DNA of 64,000 nucleotides from Phaeosaccion multiseriatum (GCA_965112735.1 OZ218960.1:1860001-1924000); one strand, 5' to 3'. Shown: positions 48,801-62,891, counted from the first letter of the stretch. Made by a program: numbers and translations. The notes: a model not told the origin generated them from the sequence alone.

Positions 48801-49402
48801 GCAAACCCGCACACACGCACCGCTGGAGCTCCTTCTGAATATCGTTAATCTTCGTCCGTAGCGCACCGAGGTAGTAGCTCCCATCCGCCACCAGCCGGCC
48901 CGGCCCGCTGCTGCCTGCCGATGTTCGCATGCCAGACATACCCTGCTGTGTCACGGGTCTGTCTGAGATCTGCGGGCAGAGGAGGACACGCACGGCCACA
49001 GAGGTACAGGGGGGTACAGATTAGGGGCCGGGGGGGAGGGTGGACAGGTGGAGGGGCGAGCAAAGGCCTGAAGGGGTGCGACCACGATCGGATCGGCAGA
49101 AAGCAGCAGCCTCTGCTGTGCGTTTCTTCTTGCCCCTTTTCCTCTCACTCCCTCCTCGCTTGTATAATTTATGCACCCTTTGGTGCCATCCTCGCTAGTC
49201 TTTCTCCTTCGCCTGTCCTCCGATGCCCCTCACTCCCCCTCCGCGCTTGCCTCTCTCCGTTGCCTGTCTTCTCATCCCCCCGTCTTCCACAGCCACGCTC
49301 TCCTGCCGCTTCTCTTACCTTGACCTCCTGTGCAAGGGCCATGCCCACGGCTGCCTCTCTGCTGGCCGTGCTAGGGACAACACCTGTCCTCATTCCAGAC
49401 AT
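42963..49402 (-). CDS. IFT74: Intraflagellar transport protein 74 (IFT74/IFT72)
   Basis: IFT-B core coiled-coil subunit that pairs with IFT81 to carry tubulin into flagella. Fourteen exons on the minus strand: 49402-49319, 48969-48821, 48580-48496, 47776-47648, 47360-47278, 47129-47024, 46494-46330, 45987-45850, 45530-45363, 45047-44953, 44516-44402, 44027-43927, 43537-43462, 43166-42963; 1698 nt, 565 aa, every phase consistent. The N-terminus has the invariant DRPVTQQGMSGMRTS and SYYLGALRTKI; LEGTLADYNLAMDKA follows; the C-terminus has LRSHEVNMFQLREFVETRGREIDF. In between it is almost continuous heptad coiled coil. The peptide MSGMRT occurs in both exon 1 and exon 2. Nearly all introns contain microsatellites, and intron 3 is almost entirely a TACCC pentamer array. 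Its presence implies a flagellated life stage. Confidence 0.95.
46173..46231. repeat. Degenerate partial copy of IFT74 exon 7 end in the following intron
   Basis: 46192-46231 (ACCTTTGGGGTCCATGTGCA, then TCATATTGAGGTCTTTAAGC) repeats, with about five differences, the exon 7/donor sequence at 46328-46366 (ACCTTGGGGTCCATTTGCAT..). A second shorter piece (GGGGTCCATGTACC) begins near 46173. The extra copies are out of the coding path. Confidence 0.8.
47781..48262. repeat. GGGTA pentamer array filling IFT74 intron 3
   Basis: About 480 bp of GGGTA units with GGGCGGGGTA, AGAGTAGAGTA and GTAAGGGTA variants organised as higher-order repeats (for example GGTATAGGGTA recurs about 47848, 47914, 48046). 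The sense strand is TACCC, and the functional acceptor CTACCTTAG lies at the array edge. It is intronic rather than telomeric. Confidence 0.95.
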
Positions 49403-50157
49403 TGGTCTTCGCGCAATCGGAGGGGTGCACGGGTGGGGTGTATAGATGGGTCATGAGGTTAGTTATCTTGGTGTTGGTACACGGGTGTGTCCACACATAA
49501 GCTCTGCTCTGCCCGCGGGGAAGGAGGGGAGAGTGAGTACTCCCTGTGGCAGACGATCCTACGGTGCGTCTCAAGGGAACAAGAGCGAAGCAACCGAGAG
49601 AGACACATGCAAGAAATCGGGAGAGGTAGAGGGGAAGCCTCCACGCTGGTGTAGCTGCTGCCTCTACTCCTTTTGCTTTTCTTTCTCTTCCTTCCTATCT
49701 TTGCTCACCTCCCCGCCGCCGTGCCCATTCTCGCCCCTGAGGTGCCCAGCCGCATTCCTGTCCCCGGCGGAGCGAACGCGGACCTGCTTGCTGGCCTCAT
49801 GGTGCTGCTGTCCGAAGGTGTCTAGCACCCTGCTTCTCCCTGGTGCTGCTCCCGTCTCCCACTGATCTGTTACCGGCGTTCTTCAGGCGTGCTGCACCCC
49901 TCTCTCCTCTCCCCCGAGTAAAACTCCTCCCTATCCTCAACAGTCTCTCATCCTCGATTCTCTCCGACGAATCCTTTCCCTTCTTGCTGCTCTGCTGCGT
50001 CCTCCTGTCCTTGATAAAATGTGCTGCGTCGGGGCACCGTAACGTGTGAAGATCCCAGTTTGAGTTTTAGGTTGAAAAAGGGGGGGGGCGGGGGGGGCTT
50101 TCTGACTTCATCCGCCTAATCAGTCCAGTCTCAGGCATAGAGCGCGCAAAAGGCCTC
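49403..50157. promoter_or_regulatory. Divergent region between IFT74 (-) and RNF10 (+)
   Basis: 755 bp between divergent starts. The IFT74 frame has a stop 17 codons before the chosen ATG and no acceptor, supporting 49402 as start. G7 and G8 runs occur at 50080-50098. No obvious promoter element. Confidence 0.4.
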
Positions 50158-51135
50158 ATGGCCAAGGCAAAGAACAATCTGGACGCGACGGCAGCGGCCT
50201 TTGTGCCCGGAGGCGGGGGCGGCTCAAGCGGTGGGGCCTCTCTGCCCCCTCCTCCCTCCGATCGGGGAGGTGTGCGACAACACCAGGCGCCACAGCAGCT
50301 GAGTGCTAGGACAAAGGACACGAGACATCAGCAGCAGCAGCAGCATCACCAGCATCACCAGCAGCAGCAGCAGCAGCAGCACTTGAAGACCAACATGTCG
50401 TCCAAAAAGGCCGTACCTCGGGGCGCAAGAAAAGCGAATCACCTCCTCAACTTCCAATCTTACGAGCCGCGTGAGGTGTCCGCTGAGACGGACGAGGACT
50501 TAGGAGGTGGTGGAGGAGGAAGAGGGAGAAGCGGTGGGGGGGACGGGCGGGAGGAGGCGAAGGATTGGCGGTAACTTGATGGGTGGCAGCAGCTACAGCG
50601 GGATGCGTGGAAAGGATCAGTACTTGATGGCGAACTTTCGCTTCATTCTGCACCCCACCGCCGATCGATCACAGGAGAGCTTCTACGACAGCGATGCCAT
50701 CGTTGAATGGTAGGTAGTGCAATGCTGCTGCAACCGTTCCTTAAGGGGTGGGAAAGATGGGTGGCATTGGAATCTAATTTTCCGCGCCCCCCTCTCAGCG
50801 ACTGGAAGAACTTGTATGCATACTGTTGTGACGCTGACGCCCCTTCCTTTTTCTCCTATCCACCTCAAAGGGACGACATTGAGACTGTACGGCTTGAGCT
50901 GGGCTACAAGGCCTCAGCGGACGAGGACAGCGCAGCTTGGCGGTGCCCCGTGTGCCTCGAGGCTCCTCAGATACCTCGGATCACTCGATGCGGCCACGTG
51001 TACTGCTATGTGTGCATCCTTAGGTTAGGAGGAAAGGAGGGAGGGAGGGGTGGATGGATGAAGGAAGAGATGGAAGTGATGGGATGAAGAATGTGACGCT
51101 TCTGCTGCTTGACTGCATGCATCCCTTCGACGTGG

Positions 51136-51171
<36 letters not shown>

Positions 51172-51834
51172 CACTTGAACGGGGAGGGGGCGAGACGCTG
51201 CCCCTGTTGCTTCGAAATGGTCACCAGGCAGGGTCTCAGGAGAGTTGTCGGCAACTGGGTGAAGCTGCCCGGGTTAGGAGGAGGGGAGGGGGGCCAAGCC
51301 AGAGGGCAGGGGAAGGGAAAGGATGACAAGCAACAGCAGCAACAGCAGCAACAGCAGCAGCAGGGGAAGGGGAAGGAGGAGGAGGAGGAAGAGGAGGAGG
51401 AGGAGGAGGAAGAAGAAGCGGAGGAGGAGGAGGAAGAGGAAGAGGAGGAAGAGTCGGGCGGAGGCGGAGGCGGAGGAGCGAGTGACAGCTCTGGTTTTGC
51501 TGGATTTGCGCTCATGACGAGGTACAGGGGGGTCATTGTTCCGGAGATGGTAGAGAGGGGGAGGGAGCGGCCGGAGGATGTGACGGGGGCAGAGGATGGT
51601 TTTGCTTCCTGCCCCGTGGAGGGACACCGCCTGGAGCCCTTTTCACGGCTGTGTTTGGCCACACCAGAGGCGCAACGGCAGCGTCTGGAGAGGGAGGAGG
51701 GAGAGCTTTCGAGCTTTAGGGAGAACTGTTTGAGCGAAGGGGACACAGAGTGGATTCCTTTCGCCTCGGAAGCCAGAGAGCTGCTGGGGAAGGAGCGGCA
51801 GAGAGTAGTGGAGCAGCTGGTGATGCATCAGCAG

Positions 51835-51876
<42 letters not shown>

Positions 51877-52466
51877 AAAGTAGGACGGCATCCAGGAGCG
51901 GGCGAGCTGAAGGCAGCATGTGTCGCTAGTGGCGCACATGTCGGGAAGGGGGAAGGTGAAAGTCAGGGGGAAGATAGAGAGTTGCCTTCATCAGCTACAG
52001 CAGTTGGTGGTCCAGCAGCAGCAGCAGCGGCAGCGGCAGGGAAGAGAGACCGATCACGTTCCATTTCTTCATCGGCTTCGGCAGAGGGCGGAGGAGGAGG
52101 AGGAGGAGGAGGAGGAGGAGGAGGAGGGGCTCTACAACAGGAGTACCTCTTCTATCAGTGGGGAGACGGACAGAGAGTGTTTCTGCACCCGGTAAGTAAG
52201 CGCCGACTCATAAGTGTGGAAGGGTTAAGACAAAGCGCGCTCTGTGTGGTTTTGTGTGCGCGTGTGTGTATGTGATGTGTGCGTGGGTGTTGAGGTGGGG
52301 GTACAAGGGTGTGAGAAGGAGCAGTGCAGAAGCGCGAACTGTGCCTTCTCCTGCGTGTGTGCGTGCGTGCATCCGTGCGTGCGTGGATGTTTGTTGCATA
52401 ACTTCCTCCTCATCTGTGCATCTGCCTCTGTGGCATGCTCCGCCACCCCCCCCTCCCCGCACAAAC

Positions 52467-52520
<54 letters not shown>

Positions 52521-54037
52521 CACGACTCACGGCCCCATCTCGTGTGCACAGCTCAATATGAAGTGCCTCTTGGCGGAGTTTGGAAACAGCAAAAGCACCC
52601 TGCCGAAGCGCCTCCCCGGAAAGGTAAGACGGGCAGGGCAGCCTGGCTTGAATTGAAGGGGTCTCAAGGGTCAACGGCAGCAGCAGTAGAGTAGTGGTAG
52701 TAGCAGCAGCAGTAGTAGTAGTAGTAGTAGTAGGAGGAGGAGGAGGAGCGGACTCACTCACTCTCTCTCTCATACACACACTTGCACACACACACTCTCT
52801 CTCTCTGACACACACACGTGCCATACAGGTGTTGGAGATTGAAACGATGAAACTGTCAAGAGAGCTCCGGCGGCGCTTTGCCTTTCTAAGCCACCTCCCC
52901 GAGCACAGCAATGTGACCTTTGTGGAGCTCGACATTCGCCACCTCCTTAGCGACACCACATTAGCCAAGTTTAGGCCCGAGATGCACAAGCGGCAAAAGC
53001 AGAGGCGCCTCATTAGGAAGGAGGAGCACAGAGAGAATGTGGCTGCTGAGCGAGCGGTGAGTGAGGGAGTGAGGGGGGGGGGTGTGGGTGAGTGAGTTGA
53101 TTCTGTGGGTGGGGAAGGGAGGGAGTGCGTAATTGAGTGGGTGGGTAGGTGAGTGAGTGAGTGAGTGAGTGAGTGAGTGACTAAGTGAGTGGGTGAGTGA
53201 GTGAGTGGGTGGGTGCATGAGTGAGTGGGTGCGTGATTTGGAGAGTGCTCTGACACATGGCTGCCGCTGGCCGTGGTTAAGTCTCGCTGCATCTAATCTT
53301 TCTCCTCCTTGATGGACTCTGCTGTATAACAGGCTGCAGACAAGGCCGAGCGGATGGCTCTCTTGCGCTCCATGACCATAGATTTGTATGGGCCTCTCCC
53401 CGGTACCAGCTTGGCCAAGGGGGGGGATGGAGAGGCAGGTGGAGATAGCGAGGATCAGTCAGCAGCAGCAGTAGCAGTAGCAACGGGAGAAGGAGGAGGA
53501 GGAGGAGGAGGAGGAGGAGGAGGAGGAGGAGGAGGGCTTGGTATGCCTCCTGGCGGGATGGTCGGAAGAGGGGCAGAGGAGGAGGCAGCAGCAGTGAGCG
53601 ACAGCGGAGGCCTTTTTCTCGACAGAGGAGCAGAGCGAGATGCCAGCACAGCCCACACATCGACCCCCGGCGGGTGGGGACGGGACAGGCCGGGAGGCCC
53701 CAGCAGCACGGATGCACAAGCGATTTCCTTTGCCAAAATTACTCAAGCAGGGGGGCATTTCCCCACGCTGACGTCGTCGAAAGGGCCTTCGAGTGGTGGT
53801 GGTGGTGGTGGTGGTGGTGGTGGTGGTGTGACTCGCACGGCAGGGGGGGTGTGGGGGAAGGGTGCTCGGAGCAGCAGCATGAGCAGCAATAGCAGCAACG
53901 GTGACGGTGCTGCTGCTGCCCCCATTGATTGGGCGACGGCGGCGGAAGGAGAGGCGCTGGGAGAAGGCACGAAGAAAAGCAAGAAGAAGAACAAGAAGGT
54001 GAACGTGTTTGCTACCGGTGGAGCTCGAGGGCGGTAG
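50158..54037 (+). CDS. RNF10: RING-finger E3 ubiquitin ligase RNF10
   Basis: RNF10 in yeast and animals ubiquitinates 40S ribosomal proteins in quality control. Exons: 50158-50570 (3' border uncertain), 50590 or 50599-50709, 50799-51023, 51171-52191, 52552-52623, 52829-53056, 53333-54037; about 927 aa. Landmarks: RKANHLLNFQSYEPRE; YLMANFRFILHP; a RING-HC finger CPVCLEAP..ITRCGHVYCYVCI..CPCC split by an intron; YFQWGDGQ-like YLFYQWGDGQRVFLHP; LNMKCLLAEFG; RRFAFLSHLPEHSNVTFVELDI; FAKITQAGGHFPTL; and a basic KKSKKKNKKVN tail, the same order as in known RNF10. Large Gln, Glu and Gly runs are inserted in exons 1, 4 and 7. Between 50500 and 50600 the frame shifts: either a 19/28-nt intron or an indel in a G7 tract. 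A 57-nt in-frame stretch at 50815-50871 may also be an intron. Confidence 0.92.
53057..53235 (+). repeat. GTGA/GAGT array continuous with an RNF10 splice donor
   Basis: The intron starts GTGAGTGAGGGAGTGAGG at the donor and continues as degenerate GAGT/GGGT tetramers for about 180 nt. Confidence 0.9.
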
Positions 54038-56311
<2,274 letters not shown>

Positions 56312-58948
56312 TTACAGAGAACCCATCTCCCTCCCCTCCCGCACCACCCTCCGTACGTCATCAGCTGCGCACAAGGCCCGACCCAGACTCCCCTCCTTCT
56401 GCTGCTCACTGCTGCGGTCATCGCCCCCTTCTTGCCCTTCTTGCCCTGGTTTCCCGTGTCGTCCTGCTGCTGCTACTTCGGCCGCATCCACCAGCACTTC
56501 GGCAGCGATCCTTGCTTCCTCGTTGTTGTGATGGAGCATCCTCAGGGCCTCCCCCCACCGCAGCAGCTCCGAGAGGAAAGCGGAAGCTCCCACCCGGCCC
56601 AAGGGAGGCTCCCTGCCTGTTCCTCCTCTTCCTCCTCCTTCTGCTCCTGCTGCAGCTGCTGTTGTGGTTTCCTCCTCTGTGGTGAGAAGGGCGTCGGGAC
56701 AGGCAATCAAGGGAGGAGGTGGGGGGAGGAGGGACTGATTAATCGGAGCGAGAAAGCAGGCTCACGGACACGGAAGAGAAGAGAAGAGAAGAGAAGAGGA
56801 GACGAGAGGAGGAAGAGGAGAGGAGAGGAGGAAGAAGAGGAAAGGGAGAGGGGAGGGCGCTGGGACCTAACTAGCTGTGGGCCGCTTGAGCGAGGGAGCG
56901 CTGGTGGCAACCACGCAGCCAACCCACGTACCGGCTGAGGACAGCCCTGGGGGAGGAGGGGGTGCGAAGGGGTTGCAGAGTTCGGTGAGTAGCCAGCAGC
57001 AGTAGACGCACAGGGCCGCGTTATCGGGCCACCTTCGAAGGGCTGCTAGGGCGTTCTCGTGCAGTTTCAGTTTTATTGCCGCCTGGGGGGGGGGGGGGGC
57101 GTCCGGACAACAATGGGGTGGGGTGGGTGTTAGGACAGAGAGTGGGAGAGTGGGCAACGGTCACACAGGCTCGATGCGGTGTCCGTAGGGAGAGGTCGGC
57201 GGCGTATGGTGTCATGGTGGGAAAGCCGAGGCAAGGCAAGGCGGGCCTGCCCTGGCTGCTTCCCAACGAGCGCTTCCCAAGCGGCTATGCCTTCCTTCCT
57301 TCCTTCCTTCCTTCCTTCCTTCCTTCCTTCCTTCCTTCCTTCCTTCCTTCCTTCCTTCCTCCATCCCTTTCTGGCCGCGCGTACTGTACAGTTCTTCTCT
57401 ACTCGCCCTACTCATGCACGCACGCACGCACACACACACGCACGCGCGCACACATACACACACAGACACACACACGTACGTACCCTTTGCGCCGCCTCCT
57501 CCCGCTCCACTGCAGCGAAAAGCGTGCTAATGACGTACGTGTGAAGCTCCCCGTCGTCGGAGTGCCTCTCCAGCATACCCTTCAACACCTCTTGCCCGCC
57601 CGCCCCGAGGAGATCGAGCTGAAACTCAGGCACCTCTTGCACTGGCGGGGGAGGGGAGGAGCGAAGAAGGGAGGTGGGCGTTATGTGTTGGTTGTTGGTC
57701 ATTGGGTTTGGGGTGTTGGAAGTATTGGGTAGTGGGCGTTTGGGCATTGAATGTGCACGTCACCGCCGGTCAGCAACAAAGGGGATTCTGTTGACTTGTA
57801 GGAATCTACCTAAGAATTACGAGTGTGTGTTGTTCTGTGTGCAACAAAGGGAAGGGGCAGCCAGGGACGGCCTGTCGTATCACCAATCGCCAATGAATTT
57901 CCTTCCGTTTGCCAGCCAACGCAGCCAGCGAACACAGCACTCCCACTCACACTCAACACTCACACTCACACTCAACACTCACACTTCCACTGCCACTGCC
58001 ACTGCCACTGCCACTCCACTCTCACTCACCATAGGCGTTGACTGCCCAGCAGCCGTACTTGCAAATATCCCTGTCCGCCTGCCACTTGCGCACGACGTGC
58101 AGCAGCAGCCCCACCCCTCGCTTGTCCAAGACCTCACGACGGGAGCGCTGCTTCCCCTCTTGCTGCCCCTCTTTCCCCTCCTCGTTCTCTTTCCTCTCCT
58201 CTATCCTCCCCTCTCTGCTTTCCGCTTTGCCCTCCTCCTTCCCCTCTTTCCCCTCCCCCACCCCTGGTCCTTTCCCTTGCTCTTGCTCTTGCCTCCTGCT
58301 CCGCTCCTCCTCCTCTCCATCATCGTCCTTCAGCATAAGCGCAGCCAAGCCCCTTAACGTGGCCTTGTGCACCGCCACCTCCTCATGAACGCCCCTTGCG
58401 TTGATGAAGTACCTCTCCTCACACAGGAACACGCCGAGGAAGTCTGTGGTGCTTCGTGCCGAGGTAGCATGTGCCATGCGTTGGAGGGGAGTGAGCTCCA
58501 CCTCGGACGAACGCCGGACGACTCGCGTCAACGCCTGCGCGGCCAGGGCAAGGGGAGGGGAGGGGAGGAGAGGGGGGGGTGTCAACACATTTGACAGACG
58601 GATAGGCAGACCGGTAGACAGACAGGTAGACAGCGTGCTACCATTCCGTTTGATGCTTCTCGAACTCCAGTGGCTTTAGCCCTGTCCCGTCCCGTTACCG
58701 TCCCGTCAGAGAGGGGGGGGAGAGGGGGTGAGAGAACAGGTGTGAAGGCCTCTCCCTGCTTCCATCTTTGTGTCCCTCTTGCGCTTCTCTCCCTGCTTCC
58801 ATCCATGTGTCCCTCTTGCGCTTCTCTCCCTGCTTCCATCCATGTGTCCCTCTTGCGCTTCTCTCCCTGCTTCCATCCATGTGTCCCTCTTGCGCTTCTC
58901 TCCATCTTACTCTCCCTCTCTTCTTCTCACTCTCCCTATCTCTCTCTC

Positions 58949-58990
<42 letters not shown>

Positions 58991-60450
58991 AAGTCCCCAC
59001 GTCTCCCCCGGAAACACATGAGCTCACCCAGCCCCACCCTCACGCCCACCCTCCGCCCTCGGCCCTCAACTCACCCCTCTATCCGCCGTGTATCCCCGAC
59101 GCGGGTGCACCACTCGAAGCACCTTGTCATTTGGAATGGCCTTTCGTGTCTTAACCTCAGCCCTTCCGTCCAGAACATGGGCCTGAAGCTCGTCCTTCGC
59201 CTTCCCACTGCTGCTGTCGCCCCCTCCGCCGGCCTTCTTCTTTTTCGTTCCCCCCGGGGCGGAGCTCGAGATGGAGCTTAAGGCCTGCTCTCGCGTTGGG
59301 AAGATCCTGCATACGCGGCCTACCTTCACCACCCATATCCATGCCTCCTCCTCCTCCCGCTCCTCCCCCTCCGAGGCGTCTGCTTCTGGGTTGCTGCTCT
59401 TCTTGTCTGCTGCCTGAGAAGCCGGAAGAGGGGGGAGGCGAGGGAGAGTAGAGTGGCTGGAGCGTGAATGACAGATTCATTGATTGATGTCAATAGAGAT
59501 GGCACCTGCCCCCATCCTGGCCTCGTTGCTTTCGGCCACAACACTCATGACTGAAAGAGAGAGCATACAATATAGTACTTCATGCACTGCTAAAGTATAC
59601 GCTGCCAAAGCTTCATTAAGCATGGCAGATCATACCCCCCTCTCCCCCCGACACACTTCCTATTACTCTTCCCCCTCTCCACCTCCCTTTCAATTCACAT
59701 ACCTCATCCTGGGCCTGTTCAGGCAAGCCGCCCCACTCCTCGATGGCCAGCTGCAGAGCATGCTTCGCTTCCCTCCCCTCTTCGACGGATGGCCATGCCG
59801 GGTACTGCTCGCGCTCCGATATTATCAAGCTACGCAGTAGCGAGCACGTCTGAGTGGAGGAGGGGGAGGACAAGCATTAGCCTTGGAATTGCTAATAGCG
59901 AAGACCAAGGACAACTTTGTGAAGATGTAGCTCGAATGCTCACTCCCCAAGTGGCAAGAAAAGACCCTGTTATCGTACCAGTCTCGTCTCCTCTCCTCTG
60001 CTCTAGTAGCCCACTACTATCTATCCTGCCACCTCACCTGCTCTCCTTTCCCCCTCCTCCTCTCCTCTGCTCTAGTAAATGCTTCAGTCCGCTACTCTAC
60101 AATCCTGCCGCTTCACCTCCTCTCCTCTCCCCCTCCTCTCCTCTGATCTGCTCTAGTATCCCTGTGTTACTATCCTGCCTCCTCACCTCCGTAGGGCGGG
60201 CAAAGTACATGGCTGTATCTTTGAGACTGGCGATTCGGATGACGGGGGCGCCCCCAACATCCTCGTACACCCCCTCAATCTCTGCAATGTCTAGAGCAGC
60301 GCCTACGTCGAGCAGAAAGTTCGCCCACTGGGACTGTGCATGACTCAATTGCACCGTCACTGGAATAGGCACTTGTTTCGGCCTGTCGCCCTCTTTGTAA
60401 AAGTAGACCACGATTTCTCGCTTGAGCTCCTTCTTCTGCTGACCCATCAT
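56312..60450 (-). CDS. Armadillo-like repeat protein of unknown function
   Basis: Seven exons on minus strand: 60450-60187, 59849-59703, 59413-59075, 58534-58030, 57641-57484, 57082-56932, 56676-56312; 1929 nt, 642 aa, phases consistent. The N-terminal domain (REIVVYFYKEGDRPKQVPIPVTVQL, DIAEIEGVYEDVGGAPVIRIASLKDTA) is compact and alpha/beta-like but unrecognised. The second half contains helical repeats reminiscent of armadillo: MAHATSARSTTDFLGVFLCE, DICKYGCWAVNAYGVQE, QEVLKGMLERHSDDGELHTYV, ENALAALRRWPDNAALCVYCCWLLTELC, RIAAEVLVDAAEVAAAG. A Glu/Lys-rich insert of about 60 residues interrupts exon 4. The stop at 56312 follows a possible GTAATC donor, so further 3' exons toward 54270 cannot be excluded. 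Introns carry a 37-bp minisatellite and CCTT and CA arrays. Confidence 0.7.
57291..57361. repeat. CCTT tetramer microsatellite
   Basis: About 17 uninterrupted CCTT/TTCC units in an intron of the armadillo-like gene; the sense strand is GGAA. Confidence 0.97.
58750..58897. repeat. 37-bp minisatellite, four copies
   Basis: Unit CTCTCCCTGCTTCCATCCAT followed by GTGTCCCTCTTGCGCTT, starting at 58750, 58787, 58824 and 58861; the copies are nearly identical. It lies in the intron between exons 3 and 4 of the armadillo-like gene. The 37-nt period keeps frames open. Confidence 0.95.
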
Positions 60451-61099
60451 GGCTCGCCTCCTGCCGCTTGCCACAGAACGTCGTGCAGCGGAAGGGGTGT
60501 ATGCTTCTCAGGTCAGCCACATGTGGAAGGGTCGGAAGCTAACAGGAGAAGGGGGGGGGGAAGAGAGAAAAACAAAATACAGTTTCGTTCATGAAACTCA
60601 AACTTCAAACCCCATTTTCTTTTCTTTTTTCTTTTTTTGGCTGCTCTCCTCCTTCGGCTCCCCGCAGGGCTTCTCTGCCCCCCCCGATAAGCAGAAGCCT
60701 GAGGCGGCCTGTGGCCGAAAGCAACAAGCCCGGGGTTGGCCTGCGGCCAGAAGCCTGCATAATTTCTCCCCCCCCCTGAGCCCCCCTGAGAAGCCTGAAG
60801 CCCAGACCGCTGGCCTGCGGCGCAGAAGCCCGAAGCCTGAAAGGCAAGCCTGCGGGGGGCCGACCTCCTCTCCATCCAGAGACCCTGGAAGCTTCATTTA
60901 CATAAGGAACCTTTCCACTTGGTCGCTACCTACCTTACGTACCTACCCGTCCCAGCTCCAGGGGTTCTTTCAGTCCACCAAAGACCCACGCTTCCGAATC
61001 CCCACCCCCCCCCCCTCTCCCCCTCCCCCCTCCTTCACACGATGTACTTCCCGGAGAGTCCTTCAGATCTAACGATATCAAGGGGCCGACTATCCCTTC
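60451..61099. other. Interval between TIM9 and the armadillo-like gene
   Basis: Tandem minus-strand genes flank it. It contains the MITE-like copy B (60654-60863) in what should be the armadillo gene's promoter region, and a C-rich stretch (61003-61030). No coding sequence. Confidence 0.5.
60654..60863. mobile_element. MITE-like element, copy B (inverted relative to copy A), with 6-bp TSD CCTCCT
   Basis: 210 bp starting TCGGCTCCCCGCAGGG and ending GCGGGGGGCCGA. It is flanked by perfect direct repeats CCTCCT at 60648-60653 and 60864-60869. Its reverse complement shares with copy A the start TCGGCCCCCCGC, the 19-mer GGCTTCTGGCCGCAGGCCA, GCTTTCGGCC..AGGCCGCCTC and TTCGGGCTTCTG. No coding capacity. 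Confidence 0.85.
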
Positions 61100-62191
61100 T
61101 CAGCTTGGAGGGGCTGTTCCTGGACCCCCAGCAGGACCATTCTGGCTCTGATACTCTGCAAATCTGCGGAGAAAGGGGGAGAGAGAGAGTAGGTGTGTGA
61201 GTGATGGAGAGAGAGAGAGGGATAGAAAGACGACAGGCCAGAGGCCAGTTCGAGAGAGGGGGGGAATCAAGCGTTTTGGCGGAAGGGCAAGGGAAAGGGG
61301 AAACCAAAAGCGAAACACCAGCGAGTGAGCCAAGCAATACTCCCACTTCTTACACACTTAGGTTGATTCCTTAAGTGAATAAAACATTCCCAATGGACAT
61401 GAAAGGGATACAGATAAGGAACAGGAAGGAGCCGCGGCGGTTTGCGGTCGGGCCTCGGCCACGAAAGCACCAAGTCATGAGGCAGTGAGGCATCGTCACT
61501 TCAGCAGGAGGGAGAAGGAAGTCGCCCACACATGCCGAGCGGGCCACCCACACTGGACAACAAGGAGTCATTAACTGACCTGTAGCCTACCCTCTGCGTG
61601 AGCTTGATGAATTTTTCGGAGCACTCGTTTATGCACTTCTCTTCCTTGGGGTCGAGCTTCTTCGTCTTGAAGTTCTGCGGAGGAGGAGGAGGAGGAGGAG
61701 GAGGAGGAGGTGTACCCAGGGTCGGGGACAGGGAAGGGCTTGAAATGAGAAGGGGGATGGCCAGCATGTCACCTTTCATGCCCGCAAGGCAGTCAAACAA
61801 ATATTCACCCTCCCTCCCCGCTTCTACTGAGTCCAGCAGCCCCCAACTTGCAAATCTGAGCCTCACTCGACCCTTCGTCCCTACTTCTGCTTCTTCTTCT
61901 GCTTCCCACGTCCGCTCTGCTCCCTTTTTTGCGTTTCCTTCGCGAGGCCATCGTTCCTCTCCACCCTCACCCACACCTCCAAAAGCGCACGGCCGCGTCT
62001 CTGCCTTCCTTCCACACGTCTGCCTCTCGACGCCCCTGTCCATCGGCCTGCCTGCCAGTGTGTCTCACCCGTGCGCACTCGTTGAAACACTTGTGCACGA
62101 GAGAGTTGTACATCCGTAGCGAGTCGCGCTGCTGAAGCTGTTGGATCTGGCCCATTACTTCCTCCTGCATCTGCTGCGGGTTGGGGTTCAT
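61100..62191 (-). CDS. TIM9: Mitochondrial small Tim chaperone, TIM9 type
   Basis: Intermembrane-space chaperone that, with Tim10, escorts carrier proteins to TIM22. Exons on minus strand: 62191-62069, 61674-61580, 61163-61100; 282 nt, 93 aa. Twin CX3C motifs are C35-C39 (KCFNEC) and C55-C59 (KCINEC) with 15 residues between. The following KFIKLTQRVGYRFAEYQSQ is diagnostic of Tim9 rather than Tim8/10/13. The N-terminal helix is Gln-rich (QQMQEEVMGQIQQLQQRDS) and the tail ends GPAGGPGTAPPS. The ATG at 62191 is chosen because the upstream in-frame codons contain only a GTG. An intron with GGA repeats separates exons 1 and 2. Confidence 0.95.
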
Positions 62192-62212
62192 CTTGTCCAC
62201 CCTTCTCTTAAA

Positions 62213-62285
<73 letters not shown>

Positions 62286-62891
62286 CTCCTCCTCCTCCTC
62301 CTCCTCTTCCTTCTGTCTCCCTTCTGTGGGCCTGCTGCTGCTTGGGAAATAGGTGAATTACTTTTAGTTCCCTCCCTCGCCCTCTGTCCTCCTCCTCCTC
62401 CTCCTCCTCCTCGTCCTCCTCCTCCTCCTTTCTAAGTAAAACTGGTAAGTAGGGGAGAACCGATGGCTTCTAAAGCAGCTCTTCTCTGCTGCTGCTATGG
62501 GTCCTGGCGCTGTCTCGTGAGTGATGATTATCTCGAGGGAAGAGGAGAGAGAGAGGGAATGCCCTAATCCCTGGGTATCCCTTTTCCGTCTTACCTTCAT
62601 ACCTCGGATAGATGCGTTCCCCCTCGACGGCCGGCCACCGTAATCCTGGTCTCGCGACCCCTTCTGCGCTACTGCCTTCATTCCGTCAGGAGGGGCTGTA
62701 GGTGCAAGCTGTGCACCCATTGCACGTACTCTAAGGTGGTTGCATATTGGGTGTTCACCCATAAACGGTGGGGACGATCTTTTGGGATTTGCTTGCCTCT
62801 CTCTCCCTCCACAGCTTGGTGAGCCTTGCGGAAGGGCATAGAAGAAGCTGGCAACAGCAACAACAGCAGCTGGGAGCATTACTCGGTAGCC
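62192..62891. promoter_or_regulatory. Divergent region between TIM9 (-) and U2AF65 (+), with CTA repeat
   Basis: About 700 bp. A CTA trinucleotide run of 24 units (62212-62283) passes into CTC units immediately upstream of the TIM9 ATG, and another CTC run is at 62388-62430. An AG following CT-rich sequence at about 62810 could end a 5' leader intron of U2AF. No gene. Confidence 0.5.

Noticed and set aside
59484-59540. Extra exon of the armadillo-like gene (VVAESNEARMGAG..)
   Set aside because: Its only good acceptor does not fit the phase-0 junction between the neighbouring exons, which join directly in frame.
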